64,000 nt of DNA from Siphonobacter curvatus (GTDB lineage Bacteria; Bacteroidota; Bacteroidia; Cytophagales; Spirosomataceae). The translations under genes and the position numbers were made by a program. Positions 26,548 to 33,369 of this stretch are shown piece after piece (position 1 is the first letter of the stretch; each line of letters starts with the position of its first letter). Location of the stretch: positions 3,651,573 through 3,715,572 of the forward strand of contig NZ_PTRA01000001.1 of assembly GCF_002943425.1 (NCBI RefSeq), given 5' to 3'. The notes beneath the pieces were generated by a model. The model was not told where the DNA came from. It did not search any database and saw only the letters and a program-made list of their open reading frames with translations.

Positions 26548-27054
26548 TTAACTCTCCTTTAGTAACTTTATCTGTGCCTCTCTTTCTTTTCTCACCTCTT
26601 CCAGATCACCGGGAAACAGTTTATTGATCATCGTCACCGCAAAATCAGTGGCCCATAAGCCATGATATTTCGTATGCGGGCTAGCCGCTATCTGGGCCTG
26701 TGTTCTTAAAAATTTTACTTTAGCCGGGTCTTTTTCAAGTTTAGCGATTCGGCTAATTTGCAGACTCAAATTCCTGGCTTCGTGATAATTGGTCTTTCCA
26801 TCGAGCCATCTTTGCATAGCTTCGAATGCTGCCCTTATTTCGTGGCAGGGTTCGAAGCCCGTTTTCGCGATCAGATGTTGCCCAAATGCCAAACAAAACT
26901 GCACCATTTCGTGGTGGCTTTTGGTATCGTATAGAGTTATAATCTCCTTCTTCAACGCAGGAATATCTTCTATTTTGCCGACTAACCGCTGGTATTCGTA
27001 AATATTCATACGCTCTTTTACCTTAGAAACGCTTAACTTTTTCTTCAAACTCAT
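26548..27054 (-). CDS. Helical protein resembling putative immunity proteins
   Basis: This is a 168-residue all-helical protein. The C-terminal half reads HEARNLSLQISRIAKLEKD, then LRTQAQIAASPHTKYHGLWATDF and a charged tail ending EREAQIKLLKES. The spacing of His, Ala and Arg in these helices recalls the family annotated as putative immunity protein (Imm5-like), but this is recognition by pattern only. Start choice is uncertain: the frame opens at 27099, and ATGs exist at 27054 and 27009. No toxin or secretion gene is adjacent, so an immunity role is not supported by context. It faces away from the next gene. Confidence 0.5.
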   Translation of the reverse strand: MSLKKKLSVSKVKERMNIYEYQRLVGKIEDIPALKKEIITLYDTKSHHEMVQFCLAFGQHLIAKTGFEPCHEIRAAFEAMQRWLDGKTNYHEARNLSLQISRIAKLEKDPAKVKFLRTQAQIAASPHTKYHGLWATDFAVTMINKLFPGDLEEVRKEREAQIKLLKES

Positions 27055-27235
27055 CCCAGCCTTGCTACGGGGCTTTAACCATTGGTAAGGGACGAGCATG
27101 ATTTATCGGTGTCCTAGGAACATTTTCTAATATCTTGAACCTAATCAGCCAAAATGACAAAAATACCCCTCACTTATTAAATAGCTCAAATACTCGTATT
27201 TTCGTTCGTATTCAAAATCTTATATTGATCATAAG

Positions 27236-28006
27236 ATGATCTACGAAACACCTGAGCTATCCATTGAGGTGAAAAGTTCCCTTTATTGCGGCAATTACCG
27301 GGATCGTCCTATCCTGGAAAACTATCCATCTTTTCAAAGCTGTTTTGTTTGCCTCCATCCTTTCCTAAAGATTAAAGCGGATTGCTTGGATAAAATTAAA
27401 TTTGAAACTGGAAATTGGCCAAATAAAGCTGCCATTGAAGAATATTGCGACCCTCTCACATGGACAGAACTAATGCGTCTGACTGGAATAAGAGGTATCA
27501 AAAGCCTTGACCGAGCCCTAGCATTCTATCATCGCGCCTACCGTTTTGCAGAGCCATCCGAATATACCAAATTGATAAGACTCATTGAGCAGGGACGAGC
27601 GGATTTTATCATGCCTCAAGTAGATGAATTGCCAGAGATCTTAGAAAACAAGCTACTTCAAAAGCTTTTGTCGCTGGGATACACTTCGGTCTTTATTTAC
27701 TCAGATACGGATCCCAAAAGGCACTCGCACACCATCGAAAGTTTACTACTAAAACTTACTGGTTTACCAAGTCATGTAAGAATTGAAACCCCAGATTCCC
27801 AAATTTTGATAGCACAGGATTTTGATCAACGGTTTTCCTACATTTTGGGAAACCAGTCCATTTTAACCGATATGGCTGAATCCCTGGATTTAGACGGTTT
27901 CTTTTGCAACCAGTACACGCCTGAATCCTGGAGCTATTACGAGATTCCCGAAATTGAAAGAATGGATTGGAATGAAGATATGGGTTACAAAGTCTCCCAT
28001 GACTAA
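27236..28006 (+). CDS. Protein of unknown function (possible DUF2711 relative)
   Basis: This is a 256-residue soluble protein without signal peptide or membrane segments. The N-terminal part (RPILENYPSFQSCFVCLHPFLKI) recalls the DUF2711 family found in Firmicutes; I cannot confirm this without a profile search. The C-terminal half contains LLSLGYTSVFIYSDTD and an acidic end. The gene is more AT-rich than the housekeeping genes to its left, in keeping with acquisition. It lies in the island between the immunity-like gene and arr, with a 138-base gap before arr. Confidence 0.55.
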   Translation: MIYETPELSIEVKSSLYCGNYRDRPILENYPSFQSCFVCLHPFLKIKADCLDKIKFETGNWPNKAAIEEYCDPLTWTELMRLTGIRGIKSLDRALAFYHRAYRFAEPSEYTKLIRLIEQGRADFIMPQVDELPEILENKLLQKLLSLGYTSVFIYSDTDPKRHSHTIESLLLKLTGLPSHVRIETPDSQILIAQDFDQRFSYILGNQSILTDMAESLDLDGFFCNQYTPESWSYYEIPEIERMDWNEDMGYKVSHD

Positions 28007-28144
28007 GATAAACGCCCCGTCTGAAAGAGTGATTAATCTTTTCGCAAGCGTTGTTGATAAAACCCTAACCACAGTGGAGTAACTTGCCTGTCCCATGATC
28101 ACATATACTCTTCACTAACAATATCAATAAAATACGCTAACCAA

Positions 28145-28561
28145 ATGAACCAAGTAAACGATTTGCCTTCACAAACCTTCTACCACGGCACCAAAGCTGA
28201 CCTAAAACCAGGTGATCTCATCCGCCCGGGTTTTCAATCCAACTACGGTCAGCGAAATCAAGCAAAATACATCTACTTAACCGCCACCCTGGATGCCGCC
28301 ATCTGGGGTGCCGAGCTGGCTGTGGGTGAAGGGCCTGAACGAATCTATAAGGTAGAACCTACCGGCCCTATTGAGGACGACCCTAACCTGACCGATAAGA
28401 AATTTCCGGGGAACCCCACCCGCTCCTATCGTTCCTCGCAGCCGCTCAAGGTCGTTGGTGAAATTACGGAATGGCAGGGACATACGCCCGAGCAACTAAA
28501 AGCCATGAAGGACAACTTGGAGCGATTAAAACAACTGGGAATTCAAGCCATCGAAGATTAA
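28145..28561 (+). CDS. arr: NAD(+)-rifampin ADP-ribosyltransferase
   Basis: Arr enzymes transfer ADP-ribose from NAD+ to the C23 hydroxyl of rifamycins and so inactivate them. The 138-residue protein is full length, and the catalytic positions of the mycobacterial enzyme (His19, Tyr49, Asp84) map with a constant offset to His14 (FYHGTKADL), Tyr44 (YIYLTAT) and Asp79 (EDDPNLTDKKFPGNPTRSYR). The C-terminal VVGEITEWQGHTPEQL is also characteristic. The gene sits alone within the accessory island, as Arr genes often do in environmental bacteria. Activity against rifampin is inferred from family conservation. Confidence 0.95.
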   Translation: MNQVNDLPSQTFYHGTKADLKPGDLIRPGFQSNYGQRNQAKYIYLTATLDAAIWGAELAVGEGPERIYKVEPTGPIEDDPNLTDKKFPGNPTRSYRSSQPLKVVGEITEWQGHTPEQLKAMKDNLERLKQLGIQAIED

Positions 28562-29021
28562 AATGTAACTCGTTGTGCCTATAAGATAGACAGAAGTTGT
28601 ATTTACTCGTGATCAGGAGTAACCTAAGAGGAATGAGTGGGCCCGGGTTTGACGGACCGTTGAGTTGCTTAACTTAGCTGTACCATGACTAAGAAGCACA
28701 ACTTGGTAAAACCACGCCGAAACGGGCTACTCAAGCGGTGCGATTGCTGCGTCGGACCGATACAATCGGAAACGGCGGCATTCGTCGCTGGGCAACATCA
28801 ACCCTGAGCAATTTGCGCGGTCCTCCGCAGCGACAGAACTATTATCTAATGTTAAATCAAAACTTACATACTTGACTGCCCGGCTAAACAGAACCACCCC
28901 AATGATCTTTCAATTGCGCTACGAGTTGCATCATTTGCTGGTATTAAGTTTAGTATTTTATCAATCATTGTACATTTAACTACTATTTTTCCGATCCTGC
29001 ATTCATTAGTAATCTATTATT
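28562..29021. other. 460-base gap without a supported gene
   Basis: Between arr and the HipT stop codon there is no credible gene. A 40-codon frame at 28685-28807 exists but has no support. The stretch 28690-28830 is noticeably more GC-rich than the flanks and may be a decayed gene or element remnant. I see no clear hairpin terminator. Confidence 0.5.
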
Positions 29022-29960
29022 TCAGTTACTTATTCTCTGAAGTCTTTCAAGAAGGATTTGTTTATACTGATCTTTGAAATCTTCGCTTAAAAAGCTAATC
29101 TCAATTTGATGCAGCCATTTAGGAAGTGCTCTTTCCATTTTCCTGAAGACATTCAGTTGCTGTCTTTCCTCAATCTTTAAGGTATGCATTGCTGTAATGA
29201 AATCCTGTCTTTTGATTTTCTTCTTTTTGCCGTTCAAAGTTAGAGCCAACTCTTCCTGATCGGCAGGGTTTACTAAAGCAGTATTCAGCAGGTCATAAGC
29301 GGGCGAGAGTACCATTCCCAATCCCGATTGTTCCAATAAAGAGAAGTTCTTCAAGTGCATATCCGCATTTCCCGTCAGAAAAGAAAACAGCACTAATTCA
29401 AAGAAATTTACTAAATCAAGCCCTGGAGTAGCGGAATATTTCTGGATCGTTTTTGCAATTTGCTCATAACTCCCCTGGTATTTATCTTCAGTCAATCGCT
29501 CAGTTAACTGGCACATATCCTCCATGGCTAACTTTGCTTTCAACGCTCGATCGATGCGTTTGGTGACGTAGGCCAAATGACCGGAGCTTAGTCTAATCAA
29601 GCTATGTGGAGCCGTTTTAATTTTCGCTAACTCAGCTAAATGCATCGTTAGATCTTCCACTTCAGGTAACTGAGGATAATAGCGGGTAGGAGGCTTCAAA
29701 ATGTATCCGCCCCATAAGCCAACTATGGTAAATCGTTGAGAACCCGTGCTATTTTCACTGATGTGAATCGATAGTTTAGCCTGAACACCCGTCACGGCCG
29801 TTTGACTTAGGATCACCTCTTTTGCTAAAGGCTCTAAATCAGCTTCTGAGTACAATAGCTGCGGAGCCGTAGATCGACCGAATATCTTTTTAGAGCAGGC
29901 TCCATGAAAATCTCCCGGCTCATTTTCTAAGGGTTGGTAACAAAATAAACATCTTCTCAT
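29022..29960 (-). CDS. hipT: HipT-type serine/threonine kinase toxin (HipA C-terminal kinase)
   Basis: This 312-residue HipA-fold kinase lacks the N-terminal subdomain of classical HipA, which is encoded by the preceding gene. It starts with a metal-binding-like C4-x2-C7...H19-x2-C22 motif common in Bacteroidota homologues. Residues 52-64 (SQTAVTGVQAKLS) correspond to the Gly-rich loop. The catalytic centre matches E. coli HipA spacing: Asp200 (NADMHLKN, equivalent to Asp309), Asn205 (Asn314) and Asp223 (AYDLLNT, Asp332). HipA/HipT kinases phosphorylate aminoacyl-tRNA synthetases and stop translation. The ATG at 29960 overlaps the HipS stop as ATGA, which fixes the start. Confidence 0.88.
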   Translation of the reverse strand: MRRCLFCYQPLENEPGDFHGACSKKIFGRSTAPQLLYSEADLEPLAKEVILSQTAVTGVQAKLSIHISENSTGSQRFTIVGLWGGYILKPPTRYYPQLPEVEDLTMHLAELAKIKTAPHSLIRLSSGHLAYVTKRIDRALKAKLAMEDMCQLTERLTEDKYQGSYEQIAKTIQKYSATPGLDLVNFFELVLFSFLTGNADMHLKNFSLLEQSGLGMVLSPAYDLLNTALVNPADQEELALTLNGKKKKIKRQDFITAMHTLKIEERQQLNVFRKMERALPKWLHQIEISFLSEDFKDQYKQILLERLQRISN

Positions 29961-30286
29961 CCTTCTTCCTCCTTTACTTCTTCTACACTGACTGCCCCAA
30001 TGCAATCTTTACAGCAGGTTAACAACAAACCCATTCGATCTCTGGGATTAAGCTTCCAGTTTTTTTCTACAATCTCCAGGAGCCAGCCTTCCGGAATCAA
30101 ACCGTCAAAAAACGGAAACAAAACGTTCGAAGTAAAAGCTGCTTCCTGCAAGGGTAAGGTTAGACTGATGGGTCTTGCTTGCTGACTGGTTAGATAGGAT
30201 GCATCATAGCGGAAATGATACCCATACTCATCCTGAGTAAGCCAACCGGCCAGTTGTGTATTTAATTTTATAAGGGCTTTTCTCAT
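29957..30286 (-). CDS. hipS: HipS-like protein (HipA N-subdomain encoded separately)
   Basis: The 109-residue protein corresponds to the N-terminal subdomain 1 of HipA, with the recognisable ending FFDGLIPEGWLLEIVEKNWKL and a short acidic tail. In the E. coli O127 HipBST system the equivalent HipS acts as the antitoxin of HipT; the same role here is inferred. It overlaps hipT downstream and hipB upstream by 4 bases each (ATGA junctions), giving a tightly coupled three-gene operon. Confidence 0.85.
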   Translation of the reverse strand: MRKALIKLNTQLAGWLTQDEYGYHFRYDASYLTSQQARPISLTLPLQEAAFTSNVLFPFFDGLIPEGWLLEIVEKNWKLNPRDRMGLLLTCCKDCIGAVSVEEVKEEEG

Positions 30287-30492
30287 GACTCCTGCTCTCG
30301 ATTCATAAGCACTGGCCCTGCTTCATATCCAAATAATTGAAGTACCTGATTAACCTTGTCCAATCGCAACGTCTGTTTGCCCTGTTCTAGCTCCCGAATG
30401 AAGCGTAATCCTACACCCGCTTTTTCAGCCAATTCAGGTTGGGTTAAATGTACAGATTTACGTTTGCGTTTTATAAATGATGCTAAGTCCAT
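30283..30492 (-). CDS. hipB: HipB-like helix-turn-helix repressor
   Basis: This is a 69-residue XRE-type DNA-binding protein: LASFIKRKRKSVHLTQPELAEKAGVGLRFIRELEQGKQTLRLDKVNQVLQLFGYE is essentially one HTH domain. The frame extends to 30513, but the ATG at 30492 starts just before the domain and is preferred. HipB proteins bind palindromic operators and repress their own operon. Two perfect inverted operator copies lie 44 and 85 bases upstream. In HipBST systems HipB augments HipS but does not itself neutralise the kinase. Confidence 0.88.
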   Translation of the reverse strand: MDLASFIKRKRKSVHLTQPELAEKAGVGLRFIRELEQGKQTLRLDKVNQVLQLFGYEAGPVLMNREQES

Positions 30493-30535
30493 AGTATACC
30501 CTTTCAGGTACAAAATAAAGAAGTTTTATTGAACA

Positions 30536-30594
30536 TATAACCGATCGGGTATAACAATGCGACATATATACTATAGTATACCCGATCGGTTATA
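30536..30594. promoter_or_regulatory. Paired operators of the HipBST operon
   Basis: tataaccgatcgggtata (30536-30553) and its exact reverse complement (30577-30594) flank a tatatactatagtata AT-rich core. Each copy is itself centred on the palindrome ccgatcgg, and the two centres are 41 bases apart, close to four helical turns. They lie upstream of hipB at 30492, so HipB dimers probably bind both and repress cooperatively. Confidence 0.75.
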
Positions 30595-30674
30595 ATATAT
30601 TGATCCTAGGAGCTCATAGGGTGATTCATGAAAACCTAGGCGCTTAGTTAAAGCATTTACCTATAGGTGGAATT

Positions 30675-30808
30675 ACCCGTTGTGCGGATTAAAGCCCTAA
30701 ACCTTGTTTCAAAAGATTTAGAGGGCTATTGTTGTTTTTTCAGTAGCGTGTACAATTTTTTTCCCTAGTTGACTCTTTCCTTTTTTACTTCCAATCCACA
30801 CAACGGGT
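30675..30808. mobile_element. 134-bp MITE-like element
   Basis: Terminal inverted repeats acccgttgtgcggatt (from 30675) and aatccacacaacgggt (to 30808) match except at one base. An internal hairpin (agccctaaa at 30693-30701 with tttagagggct at 30717-30727) is present, and there is no coding capacity. The layout fits a non-autonomous miniature transposable element or an IS remnant. No clear target-site duplication was found and no related transposase occurs in the window. Confidence 0.5.
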
Positions 30809-31000
30809 TAAAATGTAAGTCCCGGAATGACGCCGGAGAGTACCTTTTACTATGCCACTGTTACAATTGATCGGTACCAAGGGCCATTCATCCGAAAAAA
30901 CACGCATGATCGGTATCCTTGGTTTTTCTTTACGAGTGGAACAGCTCACACGCTTTGCGAAGGCTTCTATTTACTATAACCAAGACCCAGTAATCATTCG

Positions 31001-31651
31001 ATGGAAGAAATCAAACCCTACACCAGCCTTGAGGAAGCGATGCGGGAGCTAGACAATGGTGGTCGATTTTACAACCTTTTCACCGAGGCTCAAGATGAGG
31101 TCATTACCCCGGCCGAATTGTCTAAAGTATCGGGTGTATTTCTTACGAAACAGAAAATGATTCTCTTTCTAGAAATGGCCCTTTCCCGATTGGACGAAAA
31201 AGCAAAAGCAGAGGTATTATCAAAACTGGACGATCGACTGCAACGACATTATCAGAACTATAAACCGCTGCAGCTAACCGTTTCGGAAGCAATTAAAGAG
31301 CATTCTTCTTCCAGTATTATTGTTACGGGAACACCTAAACCCAATACCTTGAAATCAGCTCTGGAAGGCTTTGTATTGATTCCCATTGGAAAAACTTTTA
31401 TGCTGGTTCCCATCCTTGATGTATACGACATTTACGAAATTACCGACGAGCATACGACCGATAAAATCCGGATTGCTCACAGTAAACGTTCAGTAAAACT
31501 GCCCCAACAAAAGCTGATGGTGGGCGGCATCTGGAAACAATTTCCTACTTCGTCGGATAAAGATCAGGTATTAACTACGGATGTCCTGGAACGATCAACG
31601 CCGAAACAAAGCGGTAAACGCTATTTGGAAATTCATTACTTCGTTAAATAA
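31001..31651 (+). CDS. Protein of unknown function
   Basis: This is a 216-residue soluble protein. The N-terminal half is helical and charged (FLEMALSRLDEKAKAEVLSKLDDRLQRHYQNY). The C-terminal half is beta-rich (GFVLIPIGKTFMLVPILDVYDIYEI) and has a basic segment IRIAHSKRSVKLP. I recognise no family. The ATG at 31001 is supported by frame length and lack of competing genes, though its ribosome-binding site is weak, as usual for the phylum. It lies inside the accessory island after the MITE-like element and may form a unit with the next unknown gene 81 bases downstream. Confidence 0.6.
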   Translation: MEEIKPYTSLEEAMRELDNGGRFYNLFTEAQDEVITPAELSKVSGVFLTKQKMILFLEMALSRLDEKAKAEVLSKLDDRLQRHYQNYKPLQLTVSEAIKEHSSSSIIVTGTPKPNTLKSALEGFVLIPIGKTFMLVPILDVYDIYEITDEHTTDKIRIAHSKRSVKLPQQKLMVGGIWKQFPTSSDKDQVLTTDVLERSTPKQSGKRYLEIHYFVK

Positions 31652-31732
31652 ATGGCTTTGACTCAGTCCCTAGCACTGGTATGGTCAGATCCATTACACA
31701 TGCATTAAATAGGGTTTAACCCCTCTTACCCT

Positions 31733-32137
31733 ATGCGTATAGAACCCTTCGGAACATTCCATTACCATCCGCGTGAACAGTTATGGATGGCTGTCGTCGA
31801 CCATATTTCACCCACCCATCAAGTCGAGCTAAGCATCGGTACGGATCACGCTCAAGCGGACTTATCTGCCCAGATTAAGCTCCTAGAAGCTTTCGTTCTT
31901 GACTACGCTTCTATTATGGATAGACTTTATCAGCTCATCCATCAGTCTTATATGAATACTTCAGAGGAAAAGACTTTGGAGGAAATAAAGACCATGTATT
32001 TTCTAGCAGCTGTAACTTTACAAAAGGACAACCGAACTTGGTGGTTAGTTTTAGAACCTAATTTTGATGTTCCAACCATCTATAATCATTTCCAAAGATT
32101 TACTATGATTGAGCGTCAGATTGTTCCTTTATTTTAG
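31733..32137 (+). CDS. Protein of unknown function
   Basis: This is a 134-residue soluble protein without signal or membrane segments. It opens with strands (MRIEPFGTFHYHPREQLWMAVVDH), has a central helix-rich stretch (LSAQIKLLEAFVLDYASIMDRLYQLIHQSY) and closes with strands containing WWLVLEPNFDVPTIY. The strand-helix-strand outline resembles small immunity- or effector-associated proteins, but I do not recognise a family and draw no functional conclusion. It is preceded by another unknown gene and followed by the BtrH-like gene on the same strand. Confidence 0.55.
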   Translation: MRIEPFGTFHYHPREQLWMAVVDHISPTHQVELSIGTDHAQADLSAQIKLLEAFVLDYASIMDRLYQLIHQSYMNTSEEKTLEEIKTMYFLAAVTLQKDNRTWWLVLEPNFDVPTIYNHFQRFTMIERQIVPLF

Positions 32138-32203
32138 TTAATTCCGTGTCAAATACGTTTGAAATGAATAAAAAGCAGGCGTTAATGATTAGAAAACTAT
32201 AAA

Positions 32204-33184
32204 ATGAGAATAGAAAATTTAAAACCATTTTACGGGCAACATTGTGAAACAACGGCAACGGGGACTTTATTGTATCAACTTGATATTGAGCTTTCTGAAC
32301 CCATGCTATTTGGGATAGGGCAAGGACTTGGTTTCATTTTTTGGAATATGAAAACCATGGACTTCCCTTTCATGGGAGGACGAATTAAAACTGATTTACT
32401 GACCCAAAATATTGCCAAAAACTTAAATCTTGAATTAATAAGTAAAGAAACGTCTTCCACTCAAAAGGCTTGGACTAACGTAAAACAACTGATCGACAGC
32501 GGAAAAGTGGTTGGGCTAAAACTGGATTGTTATCATTTAGAATATTTCTCGAATCCATTTCATTTCGCAGGGCACTATGTTGCAATATATGATTACGATC
32601 CTGAAACAGCATTTTTGATAGATACCCAACAACAAGGTATACAAGTAAAAACAAGTTTGGAAAGTTTAGCTCTAGCAAGAAACGAAAAAGGACCCATGTC
32701 TTCGAAAAACTTGTATTACACGCTAAACAAGACCAGCGAAAGCTATGATCTAAAAAATACCATTCTTACCGCTATTCGTGCTAATGCGACTGATTATGTA
32801 AATCCACCCATCAATAATATCGCTTACAAAGGAATTTTAAAAGCAAGCAAAGGAATACAAGAATGGTATGATACAAGTGATGCTATTGAAAAAGAATTTA
32901 AGGCCTGTGCTATACTTATGGAGAAAGCAGGAACAGGGGGAGCTTTATTCAGAAATTTGTACAGAGACTTTTTACGAGAAAGTTACGACCTCTTGAAACT
33001 TGACATCCTCAAACAGGCACACGAAGAATTCATTGACATTGCTACCACTTGGACGGAAATTTCAAATTTGTTTTTACAAGTCAGTAAAACCCAAGATCGA
33101 ACGTATGTTGAACAAGCAACTAGCCTTTTAGTACAACTCTCAACGAAAGAAAGGACTGTGATGCAAAAATTGTCAGAAATTTAG
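32204..33184 (+). CDS. BtrH N-terminal/DUF4872-like protein
   Basis: This 326-residue protein begins FYGQHCETTATGTLLYQLDIELSEPMLFGIGQGLGF, the typical start of proteins with a BtrH N-terminal domain followed by DUF4872. BtrH of butirosin biosynthesis is an acyltransferase that moves a side chain from an acyl carrier protein to ribostamycin; the Cys of GQHCET and the His of HFAGHYVAIYDYD are plausible active-site residues of this papain-like fold. No biosynthetic partner genes (acyl carrier protein, ligase) are in the window, so its substrate is unknown. The gene is clearly more AT-rich than the flanking core genes. Confidence 0.75.
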   Translation: MRIENLKPFYGQHCETTATGTLLYQLDIELSEPMLFGIGQGLGFIFWNMKTMDFPFMGGRIKTDLLTQNIAKNLNLELISKETSSTQKAWTNVKQLIDSGKVVGLKLDCYHLEYFSNPFHFAGHYVAIYDYDPETAFLIDTQQQGIQVKTSLESLALARNEKGPMSSKNLYYTLNKTSESYDLKNTILTAIRANATDYVNPPINNIAYKGILKASKGIQEWYDTSDAIEKEFKACAILMEKAGTGGALFRNLYRDFLRESYDLLKLDILKQAHEEFIDIATTWTEISNLFLQVSKTQDRTYVEQATSLLVQLSTKERTVMQKLSEI

Positions 33185-33280
33185 TCTAACATCCTGTTCG
33201 CTTGTGACTGTGTCATGGGCCTTAGCGGAGGTGTTTATAGCATTGCTTTTACGTGATACGTAATTAGATTATTTACGTTT

Positions 33281-33338
33281 AAGCCAAACGACCTAAATCG
33301 ATCCTACTAAGTCATAATTGATTTAGGTCGCTTGGCTT
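33281..33338. terminator. Hairpin between the BtrH-like gene and the GH43 gene
   Basis: Arms of 19 bases (33281-33299 and 33320-33338) pair with a single mismatch. The hairpin lies between two convergent genes ending at 33184 and 33370 and could terminate both. T-runs are short. It may also mark the right edge of the accessory island. Confidence 0.6.
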
Positions 33339-33369
33339 ATTAATCCTTTCTGTAATCGTTTTTTAAAAC

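Noticed and set aside
28685..28807. 40-codon frame between arr and hipT
   Set aside because: Short, no homologue recognised, no coupling to neighbours; kept only as part of an unexplained gap.
30852..31052. 66-codon frame upstream of the unknown gene at 31001
   Set aside because: Overlaps the start of the better-supported gene and has no recognisable features.
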